Of a DNA stretch of 8,953 nt, positions 1 through 5,174 are shown piece after piece. A program made the position numbers and the translations under genes. The first letter of the stretch is position 1. Each line of letters starts with the position of its first letter. The stretch comes from Acidimicrobiaceae bacterium (lineage in GTDB: Bacteria > Actinomycetota > Acidimicrobiia > Acidimicrobiales > MedAcidi-G1): NCBI GenBank assembly GCA_002699725.1, contig PACE01000032.1:8499-17451 (forward strand). The letters are read 5' to 3'. The notes beneath the pieces were generated by a model that made no database searches, was not told where the DNA came from, and was given only the letters and a program-made list of their open reading frames with translations.

Positions 1-318
1 GAAGCGGTGGCCAACCAGGACAGCCCTGGAACCGGAGTCCTCGATGATGTAGGCCAATTCCGGGGCCACGAGGTGCCAGCTGACGGGCACGAACACGACG
101 CCGGCGTGTGAGCAGGCGAGAGCCACCTCGAACCACTCGTTGCGGTTGCCAGCCACCACCGAGATGGTGTCGCCCAGCCCGAGCCCGGCGTCCCTGAGTG
201 CGTGGACGAGGCGGTTCACCCTGATATCGAGTTGAGCCCATGTCCGTGTGTCGTCGTCGTCGGCCAATGCGAGTTCGTCGCCGCGTGCGGCCGCCGCTTC
301 CCTTGTCAGTACCGCCAT
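1..318 (-). CDS. Acyl-CoA synthetase / AMP-forming ligase (FadD-type), N-terminal fragment
   Basis: This is the first 106 codons of a gene that runs off the left edge of the window. The protein begins MAVLTREAAAARGDELAL and continues with a pattern typical of the N-terminal subdomain of ANL-superfamily ligases: an early TWAQLD segment, then a helix (NRLVHALRDAGLGLGD), a strand plus NRNEWFEVALAC, then AGVVFVPVSWHL and ELAYIIEDSGSRAVLV. Members activate a fatty or other carboxylic acid with ATP to an acyl-adenylate and pass it to coenzyme A. The P-loop (TSGTTG-like) and the adenylate-binding motifs would lie beyond the edge and cannot be checked, so the substrate is unknown. The start is the ATG at 318, preceded by a GAGAGGG purine run. 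The gene faces away from the tRNA and probably uses its own promoter in 319-478. Confidence 0.85.
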   Translation of the reverse strand, partial: MAVLTREAAAARGDELALADDDDTRTWAQLDIRVNRLVHALRDAGLGLGDTISVVAGNRNEWFEVALACSHAGVVFVPVSWHLVAPELAYIIEDSGSRAVLVGHRF

Positions 319-384
319 GGTTCGGTCCCTCTCTTTGACTTCGTCCGTGGGCCAATCTTGCAGCCGTTGACTTGCACGGCTCCC

Positions 385-414
385 ACATTACGTCCCGACC
401 AGCAGGACAGCCAA
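385..414 (-). promoter_or_regulatory. Possible promoter of the acyl-CoA synthetase gene
   Basis: On the minus strand TTGGCT (409-414) and TAATGT (385-390) are separated by 18 bases and resemble sigma-70 -35 and -10 boxes. A short inverted repeat, GCCGT and ACGGC eight bases apart (363-380), lies just downstream, where a repressor such as a TetR-family fatty-acid regulator could bind. The rest of the gap between the tRNA terminator and the gene start shows nothing else I can name. Both calls rest on pattern matching alone. Confidence 0.3.
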
Positions 415-478
415 AAGGGCCTGGCAGCGGAACTGCGCTACGGCCATCGCTTGACTGGTTCAGGACCCACAGAGTCCT

Positions 479-512
479 AAAACCACAGAACCCCCTGCTG
501 TGCAGGGGGTTC
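479..512 (-). terminator. Rho-independent terminator downstream of tRNA-Gly
   Basis: Read on the minus strand, positions 512-488 form a perfect 11-bp stem, GAACCCCCTGC and GCAGGGGGTTC, around the three-base loop ACA. After five bases (TGTGG) comes a TTTT run at 482-479. The hairpin begins three bases after the encoded CCA of the tRNA. The plus-strand side has no T-run, so it should act on the tRNA transcript and insulate the acyl-CoA synthetase gene from it. Confidence 0.88.
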
Positions 513-515
513 ACG

Positions 516-591
516 TGGAGCGGACGACGAGATTCGAACCCGCGACCCTCACCTTGGCAAGGTGATGCTCTACCAGCTGAGCTACGTCCGC
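516..591 (-). tRNA. tRNA-Gly (anticodon GCC), CCA encoded
   Basis: Read on the minus strand the gene folds into a complete cloverleaf. The acceptor stem pairs GCGGACG (591-585) with CGTCCGC (526-520). The D arm is GCTC...GAGC. The anticodon stem TCACC/GGTGA carries the loop TTGCCAA with anticodon GCC. The T arm contains GGGTTCGAATC with two G-U wobbles in its stem. The discriminator base is T (519), followed by an encoded CCA (518-516). A TACAGT hexamer at 608-603, twelve bases ahead of the 5' end, may be the -10 box; I see no convincing -35 box. Confidence 0.97.
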
Positions 592-632
592 GTCGAAGCG
601 CCACTGTATCCGCCGACCCAACGGTTCGGTAC

Positions 633-662
633 GCCGATCAGGCCGCTCGCGACCTGATCGGC
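633..662. repeat. Perfect 10-bp inverted repeat in the divergent tRNA / ferritin-like gene spacer
   Basis: The arms GCCGATCAGG (633-642) and CCTGATCGGC (653-662) are exact reverse complements around a 10-base spacer. They fill a large part of the 83-base gap between the divergent tRNA-Gly gene and the ATG at 675. Arm centres are 20 bases apart, about two helical turns, which suits a dimeric DNA-binding protein. As RNA it would form a hairpin ending 12 bases before the start codon. No T-run follows on either strand, so an intrinsic terminator is unlikely. Confidence 0.6.
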
Positions 663-674
663 AAGACTGACGGC

Positions 675-1688
675 ATGGCCCGCCTGGTGTACGAGTACGA
701 CGAACTGCTGACCGACCACGACTACGCCGAACCTCACGTCGTGGCCGGACGACGCCTCCACGGAGGCTTCCTCACCGACGGCACCTACCAGCCGCCGCGC
801 ACGCTCGTGCGCGAACCGGCCCTCGAAGCCTGGGAGGAGGCCCTTCGCGAACGAGGTGGCGAACCCTTTGCCGCCAACGCCAACCTGCTCGACGGCGCCC
901 GGTTCCCGACGGTCCCACAGCAACTCGCCCTACTGCGCCACGGCCTGGACCAGCCGTTCTGGAACACCCTCACCTTCGTCGGAAAGATCGAGGCCAAGGG
1001 AGCGTTCCTGTCGATGCTTCCGGTCCCCGACCTCTCAGCCGCAATCGTCGAAGACGCCTCGGAGATGGCAATCGGACACCTGGACCGGGGCCTGCTCGAC
1101 GCCCACGGCCTCGACGAGGGCGGCAACCCGGCCCTGGGCATCGGCGGCCACGACGAAATGTGGTTCGTGGCCCGCGACCTCGTGTACGGCCCGGACGCCC
1201 ACCCGGACGTCGAACCCGACGACAACATCGCGCGAGAGGACAACACCCGCCACCTACCAGAGATAGGCCGGGAGATCGAAGAGTTCTTTTCGTTCCTCGC
1301 GAACCTGTTGGTCATCGAGTTCCGGGCCGAAATCGGGTTCGCCGAAACGCAGGCGATCCTGCGTTCTCCGGACGTGTTCACCGACAAGCGTGCCGAAGCC
1401 GAAACGGCAGCCGAGATCGTCGAACGCATACGCACCGATGAACGCATCCACGTCCGCTCCCTGAACCTGTACCTGGGAGAGCTTCGCCACCTTCACCTGC
1501 GCACCACCGACGGCGGCCAAGTGCCCGGCCACGTCCTCATCGACCGCTTCTGGAACGGCCTCGTCCACTGGGCCACCGTCGAACAACCCCGCCTCATCGC
1601 CGCAGATGCCCGGCAGCGCATGTACGAACGAATCGCCAGGGAACCCGACGGCAAGGCGATCCGAGCCGCCTTCGACGTGGCTGCCTGA
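675..1688 (+). CDS. Uncharacterised protein, possibly ferritin-like diiron fold (337 aa)
   Basis: I do not recognise this family with certainty. The protein is soluble, mostly helical and acidic, with no signal peptide or membrane segment. An N-terminal HGGF...DGTYQPPR stretch (residues 29-42) is followed by helices rich in Glu, Asp and His: EDASEMAIGH (126-135), HDEMWFVARD (159-168), EIEEFFSFLANLLVIEFRAE (200-219) and DERIHVRSL (255-263). Glu residues spaced along helices plus an E-x-x-H (256-259) recall ferritin-like diiron proteins, but I cannot assign a full ligand set. The open frame extends upstream to 372 through the tRNA gene, so the first credible start is the ATG at 675. It lacks a clear Shine-Dalgarno sequence, so the mRNA may be leaderless or controlled by the hairpin at 633-662. 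It is the only plus-strand gene here and probably a single-gene transcript ending at the hairpin at 1694-1717. Confidence 0.8.
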   Translation: MARLVYEYDELLTDHDYAEPHVVAGRRLHGGFLTDGTYQPPRTLVREPALEAWEEALRERGGEPFAANANLLDGARFPTVPQQLALLRHGLDQPFWNTLTFVGKIEAKGAFLSMLPVPDLSAAIVEDASEMAIGHLDRGLLDAHGLDEGGNPALGIGGHDEMWFVARDLVYGPDAHPDVEPDDNIAREDNTRHLPEIGREIEEFFSFLANLLVIEFRAEIGFAETQAILRSPDVFTDKRAEAETAAEIVERIRTDERIHVRSLNLYLGELRHLHLRTTDGGQVPGHVLIDRFWNGLVHWATVEQPRLIAADARQRMYERIAREPDGKAIRAAFDVAA

Positions 1689-1693
1689 GGACC

Positions 1694-1717
1694 GCGACGG
1701 CGATCAGTCGCCGTCGC
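1694..1717. terminator. Strong hairpin between convergent genes, candidate bidirectional terminator
   Basis: GCGACGGCGA (1694-1703) and TCGCCGTCGC (1708-1717) form a perfect 10-bp stem with the four-base loop TCAG. It starts five bases after the stop codon of the plus-strand gene and overlaps the end of the minus-strand 75-residue gene, whose TGA stop (1706-1704) lies in the loop. No T-run follows on either side, so intrinsic termination is possible but not canonical. Confidence 0.5.
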
Positions 1718-1931
1718 CGCCCGAAAGGTCGACACGCAGGGTGAGGATCCCGTCCTCGAGGCTGGCCTCGGCATCACCGATGATGGCAAAGTCCTGGAAG
1801 TCGAGTTGGGCATGCTCGATGAACCGCAACCGCTCCTCTCCGCCGATGGGCGGAAGGGACCGGTCCCGCACCGCCTGGGCACGCTCCTTGAAGCGCTGAA
1901 GCATCGCATCCAGGTCCAGGTCGCCACTCAC
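1704..1931 (-). CDS. Small conserved-looking protein of unknown function (75 aa)
   Basis: This small acidic protein has no membrane segment. It begins with a predicted helix (LDLDAMLQRFKERAQAVRDR, residues 5-24), then LPPIGGEERLRFIEHAQLDFQDFAIIGDAEASLEDGILTLRVDL in several short elements, and ends in a Gly/Asp tail. The alternating end LEDGILTLRVDLS looks like a beta hairpin. The start used is the GTG at 1931, only 13 bases after the stop of the gene upstream; a TAG at 1943-1941 in the same frame blocks any much longer form. An AGGT (1946-1943), 11 bases ahead, is a weak and distant ribosome-binding site, so translational coupling to the upstream gene is plausible. The function is unknown. 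Its position as the last gene of the methionine-side block suggests co-transcription rather than a role in methionine synthesis. Confidence 0.7.
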   Translation of the reverse strand: MSGDLDLDAMLQRFKERAQAVRDRSLPPIGGEERLRFIEHAQLDFQDFAIIGDAEASLEDGILTLRVDLSGGDGD

Positions 1932-1944
1932 GATGACAATCTAC

Positions 1945-2445
1945 CTAGGACCCGGGACCACCCCTGCCGTTACCGGTCGCGGTAACGGCATCGGTGAGGA
2001 CATCAGCAGAGGATCCGGACCGGATCGGCACGGACTCCGCCGACACGCGTTCCGACTCGGGCTCCGGTTCGACCCCTTCCGGCACAGGCTCCGGCGACCC
2101 GGTGTCCTCTGTGGCCAACGCTGCCGCCGCATCGGCCTCGACCCGGGCGGTCGCCCGTTCGAGTTCTCCACGGGCAACGGCTGCCCGAACCACCCGGTCC
2201 GGTCGGGTCTGCCACCAGTAGACGCCCGAGGCGACCAACATCAGCCCGGCGACGACCCGCAACGTCACCACGATCTGGTTGACGCGGTCGCCGGCGGTGT
2301 GACCATCTTCGTCGACCTCGGGGGGAACCGTCTCGACGGTGGTCACCTGGGCACCGGCCGGGGTCGCCAGGCACAGTGCACCAAGTAGCAGCGACGGCGC
2401 GACGACAAATACCGCAACCATGCTCCTCGCCCTCACTGCCCGCAT
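1945..2445 (-). CDS. Signal-peptide and single-membrane-span protein of unknown function (166 aa)
   Basis: The N-terminus (RAVRAR, hydrophobic core MVAVFVVAPSLLLGALCLA, then TPAGAQ) is a classic Sec signal peptide with probable cleavage after residue 32. A short extracytoplasmic acidic stretch follows. Residues about 56-78 (VNQIVVTLRVVAGLMLVASGVYW) form one membrane span, succeeded by WQTRPDR, whose positive charges suggest a cytoplasmic side. The C-terminal half begins with a helix (VVRAAVARGELERATARVEADAAAAL) and then becomes a Pro/Glu/Ser/Gly-rich, probably disordered tail. I recognise no family. The ATG at 2445 has a very strong Shine-Dalgarno sequence, GAGGAGG (2455-2449), which decides the start over the internal Met at residue 9. 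It begins 62 bases after the PLP-enzyme gene; no terminator is visible in that gap. Confidence 0.8.
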   Translation of the reverse strand: MRAVRARSMVAVFVVAPSLLLGALCLATPAGAQVTTVETVPPEVDEDGHTAGDRVNQIVVTLRVVAGLMLVASGVYWWQTRPDRVVRAAVARGELERATARVEADAAAALATEDTGSPEPVPEGVEPEPESERVSAESVPIRSGSSADVLTDAVTATGNGRGGPGS

Positions 2446-2507
2446 GCCCCTCCTCGATTCCCTCGCCCACCGATGCTAGCCAGTCGGAACCTGCGTGTCC
2501 CGAAAAC

Positions 2508-3692
2508 TCAGTCGGAGGCGGCCGCCAGGGCCTGTTCGATGTCGGCGATCACGTCGTCCGGGTGCTCGAGCCCGCACGACACCCGCATCGTGCCTGGGCT
2601 GATTCCTGTGGAATCCATCTCCTCGGGAGTCAGGCCCACGTGGGTGGTGCTGGCCGGGTGGGAAATCAACGTCTCGGGGCCACCAAGTGACGGTGCCTGC
2701 CGGGCCAGCCGGACGGCCTCGGTGAAGCGGCAGCCGGTATCGATGTCACCCCGCAGGTCAAAGGCCAACAACCCACCGGAGGTGCGCATCTGGCGCACCG
2801 CCAACTCCCGCTGCGGATGCGAGTCGAGGCCCGGATAGCGCACCAGCTCGACGCCGTCATGCCCGTCGAGGTACTCGGCGAGGCGCTGTGCGGTCGCCGC
2901 CTGGTGGGCGAGCCTCACCCCGAGCGTCCTCAGGCCCCGGTGGGCGTTGAAGGCGTCGTACGGCGAGGCATTGGCGCCGTGCAGCACGGCGAAGCCCCAC
3001 AGCCAGGACATGAGGTCCTGCGAGCCCGCCACGACGCCGATGGTGGCGTCGTTGTGGCCGGCGATGCCCTTCGTGGCCGAGTGGAGAACGAGGTCCACGC
3101 CGTGGGCGAGCGGGTTCTGGCCCAGCGGCGTAGCGAACGTCGAGTCGACGACCGTGGTGGCCCCCTTGATCGCCCCGACTTCATCCAGGTCGACCAGGTC
3201 GAGCTTGGGGTTGGCCGGCGTCTCGGCGCACACCAGCATCGTCTTCCCCGGCCGGATGGCCGCCTCGAACGCCCCGGGCTCAGTGCCGTCGACGAACGTC
3301 ACGTCGATGCCGAAGCGGGGGCAAACCGACTGAAGGAACAGTTGCGTCCCGGCATAGATCTGGCGTTGCGCCACGATGTGGTCGCCCGACGAGCACAGCC
3401 CGAGGACCACGGCGCTGATGGCGCCCATACCGGAGGCGAAGGCCCGGGCTGCCTCGGCTCCCTCGAGTTCGGCGATGGCCGCCTCGAAGGCGTTGATGGT
3501 CGGATTCCCGTACCGGCTGTAGAAGCGCTCGGCGCCCACCGCCGTCGCCAGCCCGCGACCCTCGGCGATGCTCGAGAACTCGAACACCGACGTCGGAAAC
3601 AGTACGGGTGCCAGCGACGTCTCGCCCTCATCGCGTCCGGCCAGGATCGCCGCCGTCTCCAGCTCGTACCCACTGGGCTTGTCGTCAGCCAT
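2508..3692 (-). CDS. Cys/Met-metabolism PLP enzyme: O-acetylhomoserine sulfhydrylase or cystathionine gamma-synthase
   Basis: This 394-residue protein is a full-length Cys/Met-metabolism PLP-dependent enzyme. Family signatures in order are YSRYGNPT (residues 58-65), ASGMGAI (86-92), the cofactor-stacking tyrosine region (QIYAGT, 111-116), AETPANP (156-162), VVDSTFATP (181-189), the Schiff-base Lys208 in HSATKGI, SLGGPETLISHPASTTH (335-351) and RVSCGLE (370-376). Placed directly after metX, it should use O-acetylhomoserine, replacing the acetyl group either with sulfide (direct sulfhydrylation) or with cysteine (transsulfuration). The length fits the MetB/MetZ group better than the usual ~430-residue MetY, so the sulfur donor is unresolved. 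The start ATG at 3692 overlaps the metX stop by eight bases (ATGGCTGA), with GGGGAGG (3708-3702) nine bases ahead, indicating translational coupling. The longer frame to 3815 lies inside metX and is rejected. It should share the riboswitch control of metX. Confidence 0.93.
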   Translation of the reverse strand: MADDKPSGYELETAAILAGRDEGETSLAPVLFPTSVFEFSSIAEGRGLATAVGAERFYSRYGNPTINAFEAAIAELEGAEAARAFASGMGAISAVVLGLCSSGDHIVAQRQIYAGTQLFLQSVCPRFGIDVTFVDGTEPGAFEAAIRPGKTMLVCAETPANPKLDLVDLDEVGAIKGATTVVDSTFATPLGQNPLAHGVDLVLHSATKGIAGHNDATIGVVAGSQDLMSWLWGFAVLHGANASPYDAFNAHRGLRTLGVRLAHQAATAQRLAEYLDGHDGVELVRYPGLDSHPQRELAVRQMRTSGGLLAFDLRGDIDTGCRFTEAVRLARQAPSLGGPETLISHPASTTHVGLTPEEMDSTGISPGTMRVSCGLEHPDDVIADIEQALAAASD

Positions 3693-4932
3693 TCGATTGG
3701 ACCTCCCCGAGGAACGAACCCAAATGCCGTCCGACCTCGTCAGTCGCCAACAGGAAGCCGTCGTGGCCGTCCGGATTCTGGACCACATGATGGTCGCAAC
3801 GCCCGCCCGTCGCACGGATTGCGTCTCTCAGGGCCGCCTGCTGGGCCTCCGGGTACAGGATGTCGGACGAGATGCTCAAGGTCAGGAACGGCACCGGCGC
3901 CAGGAGCGCCAGTGCCTTCTCCGGCGAGCCGCGGTCCCGGCCCAAGTCGTGGAGGTCCATCGCCCGGTTCAACAGGAGGTAACTGTTGGCGTCGAAGCGG
4001 CGAACCAGTTTCTCGCCCTGGTAGTCGAGATAGGACTCGACCTGGAACCGGTCCCAGAGGCCGAACACCTTTCGCGGGTCGGCCAACTCCCGGCCGAACC
4101 GCTCGCCGAACACCGGGTCACTCCGATAGTGGATCTGGGCGATCGACCGGGCCACGGCGAGGCCGGCATGCGGACCGTCACCGGGCGCTGCGTCGTAGTA
4201 CTCGCCATCACGGAACCTGGGATCGATCGCGAGGGCCGTTCGACCGGCGGCGCTCCAGGCGATCTGCCAGGTGCTGGCAGCCAGGGCCGTGGCGATCGGC
4301 ACCACCGACCGCACCCGTTCGGGGTACATCACCGCCCACTCCAGAGCCTGCATGCCGCCCATCGAACCACCCACCACCGAAAGCCACCGGGCGATACCCA
4401 GGTGGTCGGCGACCGAAGCCTGGCAGCGCACCATGTCGCGCACCGTGACCGGCGGGAAGGCCGAGGCATAGGGCCTCCCCGTGCCGGGGTCCACCGTCGC
4501 CGGCCCCGTCGACCCCTGACAACCGCCGAGGACGTTGACGCACACCACGAAGTAGCGGTCGGTGTCGAGCCCGCAACCCGGCCCGACGACCCCGTTCCAC
4601 CAACCCGGGATGCTGTGCGCCTCACCCACGCCACCGTGGGCGTGAGAGTCGCCGGTCAGGGCATGGCAGACGAGGACGGCGTTGTCCGCCGCCGGCGAGA
4701 GCTCACCCCAGGTCTCGTACGCCATCGTGATCTCGGGGAGGATGCCGCCGCCCTCGAGGGCGAAGGGGCGACCGTTCCCGACGGAGTGGAACAGGCGATC
4801 GCCCACCGGGTCGCCCGGTTGCCAGGCACCGGTGACGGGCAGGTCCGGCGAATACCCGCGAGGGTGCAGGAGGGCGTCAAGGGGCAGGTCCAGGTCACTC
4901 CCGGCACCCGTCGTTGCCCCGTCGCCGCTCAT
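3685..4932 (-). CDS. metX: Homoserine O-acetyltransferase MetX
   Basis: MetX is an alpha/beta-hydrolase-fold enzyme that transfers an acyl group, normally acetyl from acetyl-CoA, to the hydroxyl of homoserine, the first committed step of methionine synthesis. The 415-residue product shows the family hallmarks: YETWGEL (72-78), CHALTGDSHA (89-98), WWNGVVGPG (111-119), NVLGGCQGSTGP (133-144), the nucleophile elbow GGSMGGMQ with Ser190, and the rest of the triad as Asp357 (SSDILYP) and His390 (DGHDGF). Length is slightly above the usual ~370-390 because of a loose N-terminal tail. I chose the ATG at 4932: GGGA seven bases ahead can serve as ribosome-binding site, and frames extending further upstream run through the leader RNA. 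The enzyme is cytoplasmic and the gene is coupled to the PLP enzyme downstream. Some MetX homologues use succinyl-CoA, which cannot be excluded by eye. Confidence 0.95.
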   Translation of the reverse strand: MSGDGATTGAGSDLDLPLDALLHPRGYSPDLPVTGAWQPGDPVGDRLFHSVGNGRPFALEGGGILPEITMAYETWGELSPAADNAVLVCHALTGDSHAHGGVGEAHSIPGWWNGVVGPGCGLDTDRYFVVCVNVLGGCQGSTGPATVDPGTGRPYASAFPPVTVRDMVRCQASVADHLGIARWLSVVGGSMGGMQALEWAVMYPERVRSVVPIATALAASTWQIAWSAAGRTALAIDPRFRDGEYYDAAPGDGPHAGLAVARSIAQIHYRSDPVFGERFGRELADPRKVFGLWDRFQVESYLDYQGEKLVRRFDANSYLLLNRAMDLHDLGRDRGSPEKALALLAPVPFLTLSISSDILYPEAQQAALRDAIRATGGRCDHHVVQNPDGHDGFLLATDEVGRHLGSFLGEVQSNG

Positions 4933-4937
4933 CGTCC

Positions 4938-4961
4938 GTCCATTCCCAGTTGAGGGTGGAC
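4938..4961 (-). promoter_or_regulatory. Hairpin covering the metX ribosome-binding site (candidate riboswitch expression platform)
   Basis: On the minus strand GTCCA-CCC (4961-4954) can pair with GGG-AA-TGGAC (4947-4938), leaving a two-base bulge and the loop TCAACT. The 3' arm contains the GGGA (4947-4944) that would serve as the metX Shine-Dalgarno sequence, and the hairpin ends five bases before the ATG. Part of the 5' arm lies in GGTGTCC (4964-4958), which is complementary to GGACACC (5089-5083) inside the aptamer. This would allow mutually exclusive folds and ligand-dependent translation. The structure is seen by eye; the switching role is inferred. Confidence 0.5.
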
Positions 4962-5044
4962 ACCTCCGGCCCGTAGCCGGTGGGTAGACGCAGGCGCCTC
5001 CACCGGACACTTCGTTGCCCCAGCCGATTCCTCCGACCAGGACC

Positions 5045-5135
5045 ACATCCCCACCCCGTTGCCGGGATGAGCGGGCACCTTGGGTGTCCGTCCCAGGTTG
5101 CCGGACCCGGCTCGAGGCCGGGCCGCTCATGATGT
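5045..5135 (-). promoter_or_regulatory. SAM riboswitch aptamer, SAM-I/SAM-IV superfamily, upstream of metX
   Basis: The minus-strand leader carries the conserved core of the SAM-I/SAM-IV clan in the right order. First is ATGAGCGG (5130-5123), then a strong P2-like hairpin (GGCCCGGC...GCCGGGTCC, 5124-5103). GGCAACC (5102-5096) is followed by a P3-like hairpin TGGG-ACGGACA-CCCA (5095-5081) and by AGGTGCC (5080-5074), whose TGCC pairs with GGCA. A further hairpin, CCCG-GCAA-CGGG (5066-5055), resembles P4. ACATC (5135-5131) and GATGT (5049-5045) can form a closing P1. GGCAACC...CCAAGGTGC is the SAM-binding hallmark. Location directly ahead of metX fits feedback repression by S-adenosylmethionine. 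The subclass is unsettled: the ATGAG start looks SAM-IV-like, whereas a P4 inside the junction is SAM-I-like. Confidence 0.8.
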
Positions 5136-5143
5136 TTCGGAAC

Positions 5144-5174
5144 AGTGTAGAGGGTGGCGGCACCCGACCGTCAG
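5144..5174 (-). promoter_or_regulatory. Probable metX promoter ahead of the riboswitch
   Basis: On the minus strand CTGACG (5174-5169) and TACACT (5149-5144) resemble -35 and -10 boxes with a 19-base spacer. The predicted transcription start, about seven bases further on, would fall at the first bases of the aptamer, as expected for a riboswitch leader. The -35 box overlaps the methyltransferase stop codon. A small inverted repeat, GGGTG-CCGC-CACCC (5165-5152), lies between the boxes and may be an operator or a weak terminator of the upstream gene. Confidence 0.45.

Noticed and set aside
413..447. tRNA-like fragment (GTAGCGCAGTTCC on the minus strand) downstream of tRNA-Gly
   Set aside because: Only a D-arm-like stretch is present; no acceptor, anticodon or T arm accompanies it.
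479..591. tRNA-Gly 3' end as a possible integration (att) site
   Set aside because: No direct repeat of the tRNA 3' end was seen elsewhere in the window, and there is no integrase or phage-like gene.
372..674. Upstream extension of the ferritin-like gene to an ATG at 372
   Set aside because: It would run through the complete tRNA-Gly gene and its terminator; the translated part there is only the reverse of the tRNA.
2446..2507. Possible terminator between the PLP enzyme and the membrane protein gene (CGGGAC/GTTCCG)
   Set aside because: The stem is only six pairs with a wobble and has no T-run on the transcribed strand.
3693..3815. N-terminal extension of the PLP enzyme by 41 residues
   Set aside because: It lies wholly within the metX 3' coding region in another frame, whereas the ATG at 3692 has a strong Shine-Dalgarno sequence.
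2817..4448. A 543-codon plus-strand open frame opposite the PLP enzyme and metX
   Set aside because: Low-complexity Arg/Pro/Gly translation without recognisable motifs, antisense to two unmistakable enzymes.
4933..5163. N-terminal extension of MetX by 77 residues
   Set aside because: The added segment covers the riboswitch and hairpin and looks non-coding; MetX proteins normally start close to the ATG at 4932.
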